From positions 2,113,501 to 2,177,500 of the forward strand of contig JAJGOT010000053.1 in NCBI GenBank assembly GCA_022457155.1: a stretch of DNA of 64,000 nt, written 5' to 3'. This document shows positions 9,913-21,610 of this stretch, piece after piece (the first letter of the stretch is position 1; every line of letters begins with the position of its first letter). The notes below the pieces were generated by a model. That model saw nothing but the letters and a program-made list of their open reading frames with translations, was not told the DNA's origin and did no database searches. Source of the stretch: Cladopsammia gracilis (Eukaryota > Cnidaria > Anthozoa > Scleractinia > Dendrophylliidae). Both the position numbers and the translations under genes were made by a program.

Positions 9913-12900
9913 ATGGAAGCACACAAAACCAAAATAGTAAACTTCTGTCGATTTTGCAGCAGGATCACCGATTCAAAAAGAGCTAAAGCCAAAGGAAAAT
10001 TCAAAGATGATTTTGCAAGAAGTTATGGCATTAATATTGAAGAAGACAATGACTTCATACATCCACCATATCTTTGTTTATCATGTGTGAGACATTTTTA
10101 TCGCTTGAGAAAGTCAGGAGAAGAAGAACTTAGTTCTTCTCAAGGTAAAATTCCATATTCTTGGGAGCCACACACAGAAGAAAGCACATGTGTCTGTAAA
10201 GGACTGACAAAGAATCCTAAAGGAAGACCAAGTCTTAAGAAAAGAAAGCGAGTTGAGTTGGAAAATGAAAGTGACACAGCCAGTGGGGAAGAGGAAGAAG
10301 ATGAATCAGAGAAAACTTCTTGTGATATTTTTCACACCATTTCAGAGAATTTGCACCTTATTGATGAGGAATTGGCAAGGGTATTGTGTCGGGATGTTTG
10401 CTCTCGCTTTGGTCTTGTTTTTATTGATCCTGAAGATATGTTTTCATCGGTAAGATCAATCGATAGACAGTTAATTTTGAGATTGGTTGAAACTATATTT
10501 TCTGTTGAGAGAGAGAACATGAAAGGTGACAATAATTGCGACCGAGATTACAAGAACATTGGTGATTTGTTAAAAGTGACTCCAGAATCCTGGCTTACAT
10601 CACAAAATGTGGTCCTTAAAAGTGTGGTCGATGGATTGAGTGACAGCAATACAAAACCTGTCAAAAAGGCTATGGCTGTTGATCATATGTACAGTTTGGT
10701 GAAGCCAAACTTCATTAGCCCAATCCTGTTTGGATCTAACCTGGTGATGTACTCAATTGCGCGCAGCAAAATGGTAACTAATATTTATGGGAAACTGCAT
10801 CCAGGCGGACAGTACCAAACTATGAAGTCATGGCTTGATGCATTGTCAATGGAAATCCCTACCATGCCCGAGAATGATATTTTGACCGCAATTGACAATG
10901 ATCAGGTTCTATTGAAGAAGTGGACTGTACGTAAGGATAATCGTGCACAGATAAGCATCTTAACGAGTGTCTGTTGTGCAGAGGTTGGTTCCAAGGATGC
11001 AGTTCTACAAAGAGATGAAAGACTTGCACCAAGGTACATGTATATGTAATGCAAGTAGGATTATTTACATGTATTCAAATTTCATTTTAACAATAAAAAA
11101 TTATAATTATTTAAAGGTTGGCACACACCAGAGAACTAGTCCTGGAGTGGGACTAGTCTCCAGGACTTGTCCCCTCAAATTGTGCTGTTCCCCTTGTGTA
11201 TACTCTTCCTGGGATCTCCCTAGAAAAGCTCAACTGAGCTTGCAGAGACCTCCTGCTACTAGATACATGTAGTGTAATAGTTTTTTTCCCTTGTATAAAC
11301 TCTATAAGGGACTTGTTGCTTTTTATCCTAAAATTTCCCATGTGCAAATATACACTGTAGTGGGTGGCATGATTGGTGAAGTCATGGCTTCGTTTGTATT
11401 TACAATGGTTCTTGACCAACAAGCACACATAATTTTACAGTGATTGTGGTGAAAATGCATAAGTTAAAGTAGATTTCTTAAAATATTATTACAGTTAAAC
11501 TTCTTCATATGGACACCTCTATAATATGCTGGCACTTCCTTGCAATCATCAATTATTTCAAGAGTGTTAATGTTTGTACTGAAATGTCATAAATGATGCA
11601 TCAAATACCTACCCTCAAATAAATGCACCATATCTGGCAAATGCCCCCTTAGAAAGTCCAAAAACAAAATAATAATATCCCACATGTTTATGATACATGT
11701 ATCATTGACAGTTTCTGCAATTTTTATTCAAAAATAACTTATTTAACTTTCAGAAACATGTTGCTTATTCCTGAGTATTATTTGACTTTACTGACAGCAA
11801 ATGGCCAGACAGATTGGCAGAGGCCAAGAATAACCAGGAGAAGAAAAAGCAACTCACTGAAGATTGCTCTGCCAACACTCAGGATGTCATGCTCTTACGT
11901 AAAGAGGTAAGTGAAAGAAGTAGAGGCGGGTCAATGGGATTATAGGTTTTTACTCGATTCTCAATTTTAATTTCAAAACTGTTTACAAGTACATGTAATT
12001 TTTGTGTGATTGTTTATCCTCCAATTTATGTGAAAATGTTTTGGTAACTTGTCAGTGTTGCACATCCAGGGCAATGACTGATTAAATCAGAGGTAACTGA
12101 GGCAGGGAGTAGTTGTATTGAAACTGTCAGACAGGGAAGTGAGAAAGGCATTTTTTGGTGTGATTTTTTTTTTGGTGGGGATTCCGGAGGTATTTGGGGG
12201 GTGGCAGAGGGGGGGGGGGGGGGGGTTAATTTAACATAATTAATAGTTATCCATTATCTGATGCAAGGCACTTGAATTCCATTGAGAGCATTTCAAGGAA
12301 ATGCTTTCTAGAGTTGGTTTATGTCCAGAAAAATTGACTAAATCTGGCTGTTCACTTGTCCCAATAAAAAGTTGGATTTAAACTTGTATATTTTGCTGTG
12401 TAGGCATGTTACATGTACGTTATACAAACAGCTGTAATTGAATTTTTTTTTTTTAACATCAATAAATTAATCATTCATTAAAAAAATGTTTTCATGCATT
12501 ATCTGTTATACCTGTTAATTGGTTTACACCTCATAATTCTATTCTTGTTATCTTGATATTTTTTATTCTAGAACAAAAAGATGATTGATGAAATCCTTCA
12601 CAGAGTTGTGAAAGAGCAGACAAATTCTGAAGGCAGCTGGACGGATGACATTGACTCAAGGGTTGCAGAGTTGCGGACAAAAGAAGGAATGCGTATATGT
12701 CCAGTATGTAACACCAGCATGCCAAAGACAAAGCGCAAATGTATCAATCAAGACTGCCGGGTCAGTTTGAAAAGTGCGGAAAAGGAAGCCAACGGTACTG
12801 ACATCCTTGGGACTGCACTTGTTGCCCCTGTCCGCACTTATCGTCACAGAGTCCATGAAACAGCACTCGGGTTCCAAATTGAAGAAAATGAAGCATTTGT

Positions 12901-15864
12901 TTTCAGCAAGGAGGAAGTTTGGGAAACATATGATGAATGGACTGATGTCCCAAGCAGGCATCCAGCAAATCCTATCAAGGTGCAAACTTGTGACCCTGTG
13001 TTTGTTAATCCCAATTCCTTTGAATCAGTTAAAGAAGTGCTTAGACGGGTAGGACATGCTGCTTCCATTTCCAGATATCACCCGGACATTCCAAATGCAC
13101 GTAAATGGTTGAGTGTCACCATGGATGGATCGCCGTATTTAGTCAGTAGAACTGTGATTGACTCTGTCTGTTTGTGTCGTGATTGTGGGGCAGAGGTTCT
13201 CAAAGGAGAGCAGGATGAACACCGTATGAATGAGCACAGAGGTCGCAGAGTTAATTTTGTTCAAGAGTTTGACTGGGTGTTATTGCGCATTGGAAAACTC
13301 CACTTGGAAATGAACATGGCCAAGACTTTCACTAATCTTAACTGGGATGTGTTCATGTGTGAACTGGGCAAAGAGTTGGGGTTCAATTCTGAAGCAGCTC
13401 AGAAGTTTGTAAAGAAATGTTCAGACCATCACAAAACAATGTCCATTCTGAAAGTGGCCCACCTTGGATTCTGGTATGAACTTCTTGTACCTTATGTGCG
13501 TAGCCGCCTTGCATCAGGGGGAGCCCTTTCAGTGAATGACTTCTTGTATGACTGGGTAGTTAAAGTTGGTTGGAGGCATCCCAACTACAGGTACATCTTC
13601 AACACTACTTGGTCATACTTGATGGGCATCAACTTACTCCATGTGGGTGTGAGAAGGAACAATGCGCAGTATATCCGAGCAGGGCATATGGCATTTGCGC
13701 CATTGTTTCACAGGAATGGTGTTTCCAAGTATGCACTTATAGACTTGTATGACAGGTTAGTATATAATTTCTAACATATTAATTAAATATGGGAAGAAGA
13801 TTATACTGTACTATATTTTATTTTTTGTGTACCTTGCGTACAATTCCTGTGGCCTTAGACACCTTCACATATTGCGTTAACTAACAAGTTCTCTGTCCTT
13901 AACTGAATAATAAATTATTATATTATTACATGTATAATAATTAGTATTATTTTAAAAATTCATGATGAAAAAATTGGCAGTTCTTTTTCTGTCCCTTGAT
14001 CAATCACATCTTCCCTTCTTAAAATGTTGGCAGTTTCAATGAGTGCACCTTATTATTACCATTATAATTATATATTGCTTTTATAATATTATTATGTACA
14101 ATTAATTGTAAAATTTGTCTACAACAGGATTATTCTGTGATTAAAAATGTTTAATAAACAACGTTTCGGGTACTTTCAAAACCATCATCATTTTTACTAA
14201 TAATTATTATATTTTGAAACTACCATCACAACATCATTTATTAGACATTTTTAACCATGGAATAATGCTTTTGTAGACAATTAATTTTATATTTTGAAGA
14301 TTGAGTGATGAAAGTTTAAGAGATGCTATTTTTAAATTATCAATCATTTTCCTTGATTCTTCGTGTGGACCGAGCATCATTCCCCCCAGACCTTGCTGAA
14401 TTTGTTACAAGCACAGAGTCCATAAGTACCTCTGGAAACCCAAGCAAAGGAGAGTGCATGGATGCAAATCTGGAGGAGGTGAACAAAGATTCCAAAGTCT
14501 GGCAGCATGGTGTCATGACTGCTCTTGACTGGCTACGGATATTTCGCAATCTTGGCAAGTTGACAAATGTAAGCATTGTAAAGTGTTGTCAATGCAGATG
14601 TATGTTATAATTCTTATAATTGATTTATTTTGTACACTGTAATTTGACTGATGCATTGATGGGGAATAATGTTGTGCCTGCAAAACTGCTGGCAAAATCC
14701 ACTAATTTAGATAACCCTACGCTGAATGCAAATCCCATTCAACGGGAGTTGTAACTTACTACATGTACATGTGTAGCTCTGGCTACTCTTGCTTGGAGTG
14801 CATAGTTCATGAGATCAAGACTAATCCAATGTAAAAATACATGTGAATGTAGTGAATACTGTATTTCAGTTAACTGATCATTCATTCTCCCAGGTACGAC
14901 AGTGGCTCTTGTCCTTGATTGGGATGCACGATCCAAAACAAGATGCTGCCATCTCACGAAAGAGGTATGACTACAAGGAAGAAGTTCTTGCATGGAGAAT
15001 CAAGCTTCGAAGAGAGGGGTAAGCAGTTTTCACCTACTGTACATTAAATGATCTCTGAGCAACTTACATGTATATTCAGTAACACAGAGCTGTTATTAGT
15101 AGCCGGCAACTGGCTGTTATGACTGACAACTGTAGTGTTGATGGCTGGTTACTCACAGTTTGAAAATGACTGCAAGACAACAGCCATGAGAGGCTATCTT
15201 GAGTATTTGATTACCAACTTTCCTTGTGTACATGTGGCTTATATATCAAAGCTTAATGGTAGTCCTGATTACATGTGACATATAACAACTACATTTTCTT
15301 GTCTGTATTTTTTTCTACATTATTTCTTAATCTGTATTTGTTCATTTTTCAAATAATGATTTTGATATAATTTCTTTGTAAATCTAATTTTGTTTCAATA
15401 TAATTTATTACAGGTATTTCTTAGGAAACCCCAACCTTCACATTTCGCTTAGTGGTGCGGCTCTGGACAAACACCTTTTGAACATGGATGACACACTTAA
15501 GGAAAACAGAAAACAGTTGCTACTTGAGCACTTTGTGGAAAGGAAGCCGAGAGTTGATGTACCCATAACAATCGTGTACACAACTGAAGAAGACAGAATT
15601 CAGGGAGAGGATGTTAAGAATGCAACCAAATTGGAAATACTCCAGAGAGCAGAGGAGAAAATTAATCTTGTCTCTGATGAAGATGTTAAGGTTGTGCTTC
15701 AAAGTAAGATCCATGAACTTAAGAGGAAACAGTCCTCTTTGAAAAAAGAAATCTTGATCTCTTTCTTCCATGAAGTTTGTGAAGAACTCAAACAGAATGT
15801 AGACACGGATGAAATTTTATTTGTGGAAGATCAATGTGATGACGATGATTTATTAGAGCAGTGA
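9913..15864 (+). CDS. DUF6589-like zinc-binding protein, six exons
   Basis: Exons 9913-11033, 11798-11906, 12572-13755, 14300-14568, 14894-15018 and 15414-15864 join through GT-AG introns with matching phases (2, 0, 2, 0, 2). The ATG at 9913 is the first in frame. Residues C12, C15, C55 and C58 form a CX2C...CX2C pair resembling a ZAD-type zinc module, followed by an acidic stretch near residue 120. Exon 3 opens with CPVC...CINQDC, a second zinc-binding motif, then carries SVTMDGSPYLVSR and GKLHLEMNMAKTF. Exon 4 carries SISTSGNPSKGE. These match what I know of DUF6589 proteins, a family expanded in cnidarians and thought to be transposon-derived; the biochemical role is unknown. The tail is charged and coiled-coil-like, ending in an acidic DDDDLLEQ. 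Exon 4 has one base too many in a C6 run at 14382-14387; elsewhere the gene is intact. The total is about 1085 residues if that base is an error. Confidence 0.8.
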
Positions 15865-15923
15865 GAAGGTTTTTGTAAGTACATGTATCCAATGTGACTG
15901 TGCTCTTCAATAACAATTATAAA

Positions 15924-16060
15924 CCTGGGGTCAATTTTTAAAACTTTTACAAGTGTAATTTACAGTACAAGTGTAGCCATTGTTTCAGAGGTTGAAAACA
16001 ATACATGTAGCTACAGTTATAAATTACACTTGTAAAAGTGCTATTAAATTGACCTCTGGT
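15924..16060. mobile_element. short palindromic MITE, family 1 copy 2
   Basis: Same family as 1206-1330: CCTGGGGTCAATT at the left, GACCTCTGGT at the right, and the shared centre GCCATTGTTTCAGAGG. It starts 60 bases after the DUF6589-like stop codon and so probably lies in that gene's 3' untranslated region. Confidence 0.7.
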
Positions 16061-16215
16061 CTGAAGTTGAAAGCACAACCAGTGGTTGCATTTTATGCTT
16101 CCATCAATTCCCTGAGTGGATGTCACAGAAAAAAAGGTCTTCCATTTGTTTCTGGTTTATTCAGCTGTTTGTTAGTTGTCAACATTACCATTATACATGT
16201 ACAGTAAGACAGTAC

Positions 16216-16411
16216 AGACCTCTTTAGCTTGTACGTTTTGTTTTCCCAATGTAGATCATGTGATGTTAACCTAGAGAACTGTTTCTTTTAAATTTTGTCT
16301 TCTTCACGTGCATATGTCTGCATAATTTATGAAAAGACAAAGGACAAATTCCCTTGAGAACATCACATGACCTACATTGGGAAAACAAAATGTACAAGCT
16401 AAAAAGATCTA
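16216..16411. mobile_element. inverted-repeat MITE
   Basis: About 50 bases at each end are inverted copies: AGCTTGTACGTTTTGTTTTC at the left mirrors GAAAACAAAATGTACAAGCT at the right, continuing inward to GATCATGTGATGTT and AACATCACATGACC. No coding sequence. The target duplication is not clear. Confidence 0.75.
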
Positions 16412-16443
16412 TTGATGGTAGTAGTGTGAAATGCAATTGTGTT

Positions 16444-16635
16444 GTTCCAGAAAATATCCATACCCCCCACCCACACACACACACTGAGGGTTTATTGGTT
16501 TGAACCCCCATCTATTTGGAAATTTCAGTTTAGCTTCATACGTTCCTTTAAAAGTTTTGGCTTTTGCGACCCCCTTCCCACTCGGAATTTCCAATACTGA
16601 GCTGCCCTTGGGGTGGGTATCAATATTTTCTGGAA
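16444..16635. mobile_element. inverted-repeat MITE
   Basis: The ends GTTCCAGAAAATATCCATAC and GTATCAATATTTTCTGGAAC are inverted repeats with few mismatches. The middle holds CA-rich microsatellite sequence. It follows the previous MITE after about 30 bases. From here to about 17750 the sequence is AT-rich with no recognised gene or repeat. Confidence 0.65.
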
Positions 16636-17753
16636 CCGCACTGACATTACAATGAAGTTTAGTTTTAATGTTCAAGTTTACCTATTGATCATTAACGAGC
16701 GTAGTAAGGCCTGATTGATTCAACTTGTTAAATAAGGACAAAATATATTAGCACATGGATGTATGTGTGTATGCTTATCTCTCGCTGGTTTTCATATGTT
16801 TTCCATGTGCATGTGCTTATGCTTGGGTCATCGCACTAGGATTCAAGCTTCAAAAAGTAATAGTGGGTGTACCAAAATTAAACTGGAGTCTGATCAAAGA
16901 GGGAACAAAGAATTATTATCATAAAGAACATACATGTAAGAGAATGTTTGACTTGACCCATTGAATCCCAAAATTAAAATTCTGAATAACTCAAGGGGTT
17001 TTAGGAGCTTATTGTAGAAGAGGGATAATTTTCAGGAGGGGGTATTTTTAAATGTCAATTTTTAGCTCACTGGGTAGGGAACTTGGGTAGATATGGGGCA
17101 TTTGACTTTTTGATCAAATACAATAAGAAATTAAATTTTGATCACTATTTTAACAAGTGGAATAAATTGTATTGTATTGTTATTATTCACATTCCCTGAA
17201 TTAAATATCAAAAAAGGAGAAACATCTTGATTAAAAGAATGTTATTGTCATTTGTTTGGGCAAGGTTCCTAATAGCAATATATGAGCAGATCTGGTAACC
17301 TTCCAATGGAATCTGTAGTGGATTTTTTCATGTAAATCTCAGCCATTGCTTGCGATAACAACAAGAATTTATCTGTTGTCAATTTTAATAAGTAAAAAGA
17401 AATGGTTGTCAGTAAGGAGAAATAGTGTTTAGGGCTTTTGTATTGACCGATTTCATATTTCAAATATGAGTGTAAAATGTACAGGGGAGTGGCGATTTAT
17501 AGCGGCTTATATTAAAACCGTTATTTTACCTTTTGAGGCACCATGTTAACAAACACATTTCCCTTACTGATCTCCATGCATTTCCTCTAATATTTATTGG
17601 AAGAATTTAATGTGTATAAAGCTAGTATCTCCTTTAGAATTTGGTTTCTTGACTCGTAAAGTTATTAGCCTTTTAGTCTTTGTAGAATAACAATTAACGT
17701 TGGTTAATACATAGCTGGAATTTTCAGCAATTTGTTGCTTCAGGCCCTTCTGT

Positions 17754-17925
17754 CCCGACGTAACTAATCGAACCATTTGGTTGAGTTCGATTGGGTTCGG
17801 AAATCGAACGCAATCGAACTCTCACGCAATTTTTTTTGGTTCGATTGTGTTAGATTATCGAACCCAATCGTTCGATTAGGTTCGATTAAGTTCGACTAAC
17901 GAACAGTTCGATTAGTGACGTCGGG
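17754..17925. mobile_element. TTCGATT-rich palindromic element
   Basis: Inverted ends CCGACGTAACTAATCGAAC and GTTCGATTAGTGACGTCGG enclose many TTCGATT/AATCGAA motifs in both orientations. The organisation resembles the GCGATCG element at 6320: terminal motifs multiplied inside. It lies 100 bases past the stop codon of the MADS-box gene. Confidence 0.65.
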
Positions 17926-18024
17926 TTCAATCAAGGACTGAAGAGTTCAAGAGTACATGAAACGGAAACCGAATAATTAAACAGTCGAGTGTACATGCAA
18001 TAACAGAGCACTGTAATTTATTGA

Positions 18025-18779
18025 TTAAACAGTGATGTTAAAGTTGTTTTCCACGTTTTGGTCCGAAACAAAGGTTATTTCCATTTGCTCTGTGATAATT
18101 GGGGCCCTTTCATCGAAACGAAGTCTTGCTCTTGGTCTCCTGCGCAAAACTTCTCGGACTGGGGCTGGGACATTTTCTAACTCTGGAATATTTATATCCT
18201 CTGGCGGTATTATTTGATGACGATTTGGAGTATGACCAAGCACGTTTGCGAGTGAAGGAGACATATTATTCCTTCCCTCTGGTGTGTCGGTTATAGGATC
18301 AACTGCAGGTTCCCCATTCTGCCCCTCTGTGTTTTCAGGACTGACCGATTCCTGGCCCAGGATAGGTTTTAATTTACCGCTTTCATAATCTGCCTTGAGG
18401 CTTGGCGATCCCCACACGATCCGATGTTGCTTCGAAGGTTGTACAATTAGGAAAACTTCTGCTTTAGTCATCACATGAAGCTTAAATGCATTTTTAAACA
18501 AAGTTGACTTGCGGCGTGATAACGTCACCTTCCTTTGATTAGAATTTTCTATATAGCGAACCTTTTCCTTTCCTCTAATGTTCCTTTTGGTTTTGTTTCC
18601 TACACAGTCACTGAAAATAAAGGGACAAACGAAACTAAAGATCAATCACTTCCTATACAAGCAAAAATTACTTCTTACTTGTAGATTAGCCAGCAAATGT
18701 ACAGTTACCTTGTGTCTGTCTCGAACGAGCTTTGAGGTTCCTCCATTTCAGTGGACTGTGTCCCGTTTATACCTTCCAT
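18025..18779 (-). CDS. SRF-like MADS-box transcription factor
   Basis: Two exons: 18779-18709 (71 bases, starting ATG GAA GGT) and 18610-18025, joined in phase 2 across a GT-AG intron. The product is 218 residues. Residues about 36-93 read as a MADS box: RGKEKVRYIEN, then RKVTLSRRKSTLFKNAFKL, then a hydrophobic AEVFLIV strand. This lines up with the SRF pattern (KIKMEFI, TFSKRKTGIMKKAYEL, VLLLVAS) and the similarity continues for about 30 residues into the SAM-like part. MADS domains bind CArG-box DNA as dimers in the nucleus. Several basic positions of the recognition helix are kept, but the sequence is diverged, and the C-terminal half (Pro- and Glu-rich, with RRRPRARLRF) is not recognised. 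The gene is head-to-head with the plus-strand gene at 19077. It may be a second SRF-type gene rather than the SRF orthologue. Confidence 0.78.
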
Positions 18780-19076
18780 TGTGAAAGCTTATTATTTTTG
18801 TACCACGAACAAAGAGGCTTTGACACTATTTTTAGTGCATTTTTGGCGCAACACGCGCGAAATCACAGCCGGAGACTTGGTATGCTTCTTATGATTGGCC
18901 AATAACATCAGATATGACAGTTTCTATTGTGTGTAAGAGACGAACGAAAGCATGATTTTGGTCGAATTTCCCGCGAAGGTTTCCTACGCGAAACGTTTGC
19001 AGTGCTTTGAAGGGATTTTTGCTGCTCTTCTATTCACTTTTGTTTATTGGAAGACGCTTTCTGGATAACATTCGAT
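18780..19076. promoter_or_regulatory. likely bidirectional promoter
   Basis: Only 297 bases separate the divergent start codons at 18779 (minus) and 19077 (plus). The interval holds GATTGGCCAAT at 18893-18903, a CCAAT box readable on both strands as used by NF-Y. It also holds two matches to the E2F consensus TTTSSCGC: TTTGGCGC near 18841 and TTTCCCGC near 18966. There is no obvious TATA box for either gene. CCAAT plus E2F-type sites in a short divergent interval are typical of bidirectional, often cell-cycle-linked promoters; that use is inferred. Confidence 0.5.
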
Positions 19077-20133
19077 ATGAGTAAAAGAGGTAATGTTCAC
19101 ATCTATCGTGTGATATATGGAACTATATAGTTATAACATTTTTGAATACAAGAATATCGAGCTTTGTGCTGTGCGGGTGTAGTTTTTACAAAGGGTCGAT
19201 TTACTGGCGTGTTATTGACAATTATCATGGTACTTCTTTTTAGAAATGTCAAGATCACACCAATCAGTTCTTAAAATTACAGGTGGACAAATTAAGGGGT
19301 AAGTGATAGGATGGCTTGTTTAAATTATATATCCTCTTTAAATGTATTTATTTCCCGTTTTCTGTTTTATTCATGCCCGGATTCATAGTAACGAACCATG
19401 TACGCTCCCAACAGTCAAGCGGTGATGAAAATTTCTGCTTGTTGTTTCTTATCTCTTACATAGTTACCATGAATTTAAAATCAAGGGACCAGAAGGTACT
19501 CCGGTCTATGTGTATCCTGAAAGTGGGAACGAAGATCCATTTGCGCTACGATGTGTTTTTCCAGGTGAAGCAGATATACCAGCGACACTCCTGGACGTCA
19601 AAATGGTTTCTACGAGCACCAAGAAGACGTACACTTTACGAGAAGTTGCGGGAAGGCAGATTGGCCGGGTTCAGTACTTCCTGAACAGGGAAATGAAGCA
19701 CTTGTTGGATTGCGGCAAAATCGATAGAATAAAAGGGTATGTTGTACACATCAATACAATTTAGCAATCGATGACTGGAGCATTCAAGTTCCGGAAATGC
19801 CATGATTACTAGTAGCACAGCAAAACTTTAAATTTGCATATAGGATTTATAAATGAAGAACGTATTTTCGATTCAAAGTAAAGTACAAAAGCATGTTTAC
19901 ATGAATTATATTTTTTCTGTGTTTTATTAGAATGATAACTGGCAAACCAACCACCACAAAGCGGACGCCCGTGCATCAAAAGTGGCAAAAAAATGTGAGA
20001 CAAGGTGGGGGGGGCATTTATTCCCTGCCACTGGACAATCCAGTGCAGGGAAGACTGCATTGAAGAAGTGGAAAGAAGAATTTCATTAGTCATATCAGAA
20101 ATGGGAGAAGAAGGAACCCATATGACCGTTGAG
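19077..20133 (+). CDS. unrecognised gene, first four exons
   Basis: Exons 19077-19089, 19244-19298, 19464-19736 and 19931-20133 have GT-AG borders and matching phases (1, 2, 2). The product starts MSKREMSRSHQS. Exon 3 is the most protein-like, with GPEGTPVYVYPESGNEDPF, PATLLDVKMVS and IGRVQYFLNREMKHLLDCG. I do not recognise a family. In exon 4 the correct frame closes early unless one G is removed from the G8 run at 20007-20014; it then stays open through HWTIQCREDCIEEVERRIS to a clean GAG/GTACGT donor. A second frame of exon 4 is also open to a TAG at about 20089, so the reading is not certain. No stop codon is seen in the corrected frame, so the gene continues, possibly to 23.7 kb or beyond. 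Its start is 297 bases from the MADS-box gene on the other strand. Confidence 0.55.
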
Positions 20134-21600
20134 GTACGTTAAGTGCTTACGTTGATAAAATCACTGCAAGGATCACAATTTCACTCTTTAAGTGCGTATT
20201 GTCCGAAATCGATATTCAACATGTTATCTTATTGCATGAAATGTTTGCGACGGCTGCATTTCGCAATTCTGGATGGGCGATATTTTGCGATACAAGATTT
20301 TTGCCAACTAGAAATATTTCTTTTTTTGGCGCCATCAACAATTTTGCGATTTAAAAAGGAAACGTAGCAACAATTTCATGTCGCAAAAATTTCCGAATAA
20401 TTTTGGAACAGGGAATGATCGATGGAATCTTAAGAAAAGTGAACACAGTTTTCAATTTCGAATACGTTTCGGATGAGAAACATGTCTCTGAAATTGAAAA
20501 CTGTGTTCACTTTTCTTAAGATGGTTTTACGGAAATTTGAATGATGAAATGAATTAATTATATCACGCTTCTTCTTTTAGAACTTCACCTGTTACCGATT
20601 GAGCAGCATATAACTTTTCCAATTTTATTGATCACGTTTTAAGCTTTTTTGAGGAAGCAATCTTCTTACTAGATTGCTACTCTTCTGTACGTTCTCCCGC
20701 TATCAGTCAAGAGGTCCTCGCTCTTTAAGTAAAATCCTGCTCTGTTAACCAAGCTGATGGTCCTTTGTTGTTGCAGACCAATTGTCATGAATTTACTGTA
20801 AAAAAATGCAATTTTGTGGACTGATTTTGGCAACCTACTTCTGATTTTCGTAACTGACAACTACTGTTGGATCTTAAAAAGTTGGTCGTTTACACGGTTT
20901 TGACCGATTAGCAGGGTTAATTGTACATATACGACATGATTACATGATCTTTATCAGGGTAAAAATCTGGCTATTAAACAAATTAAAGGAAATCAAGATG
21001 GGTAACAGGGAGTAAGTGCGAGCGAGCGGCCACGGATTGCCTGAGAATCAGGTTAGCAGTGTAGTATATAACATCATTCCCTGAGTCCTTAATAAGGCTA
21101 ACTGATAACTTTTAGTTGCTTCTTTCTTTCGATTGAGTTTGGATAAATTGAAGCCAACCGACGTCAATCACTCTCGACAAACTATTGGAAAAGATTATAC
21201 GCTTATTTTTGAGCTGTGAGGGGAATATTTCAGAAATTATACCCAAGCCTAACCTTATTATCAACATAGATACCTTGAATTCAGCTTTGAATTAGCGCAG
21301 ATGCTTAGTTGTTTTCTTTTTACGTATCATAATACATCCCTAATTCACTTTCTTTAATGATTTCTTTTTACTGGCAGATTGAGAACACGGCTTGTTGTTT
21401 TATCTGATCTGAGAGGTTCAGCTTAAAGGTGAAAAATTATCAGAGGAGAGGACATCTCATCTCAGAGGAGAGGACACCTACATCTCTAGTTCACTTTCTT
21501 AATTTTTTTTGTTGGCAGTTTGAGAATACGCCTTGTTGTTTTATCCCAACTGAGAGGATCAGCTAAACTGTGAATGAGAAAGGAGAGGACATAAATGTTT
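20134..21600. other. intron or intergenic, AT-rich
   Basis: Apart from the perfect hairpin at 20428-20521, no exon is supported. Near 21370-21600 two similar segments (ACTTTCTT...GGCAG..TGAGAA.ACG, then TTGTTGTTTTATC) repeat at a distance of about 155 bases, an old local duplication. Confidence 0.4.
20428..20521. repeat. perfect 32-bp inverted repeat
   Basis: The arms 20428-20459 and 20490-20521 are exact reverse complements (TCTTAAGAAAAGTGAACACA... mirrored) around a 30-base loop. This is either a very young hairpin MITE or a site that could extrude a cruciform. No flanking duplication longer than ATGG is visible. Confidence 0.85.
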
Positions 21601-21610
21601 TGATTCTAAC

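Noticed and set aside
14300..14568. DUF6589-like gene as a decayed pseudogene
   Set aside because: Six exons with intact splice sites and phases and a single homopolymer discrepancy do not look like decay. It was kept as a gene with a flagged base.
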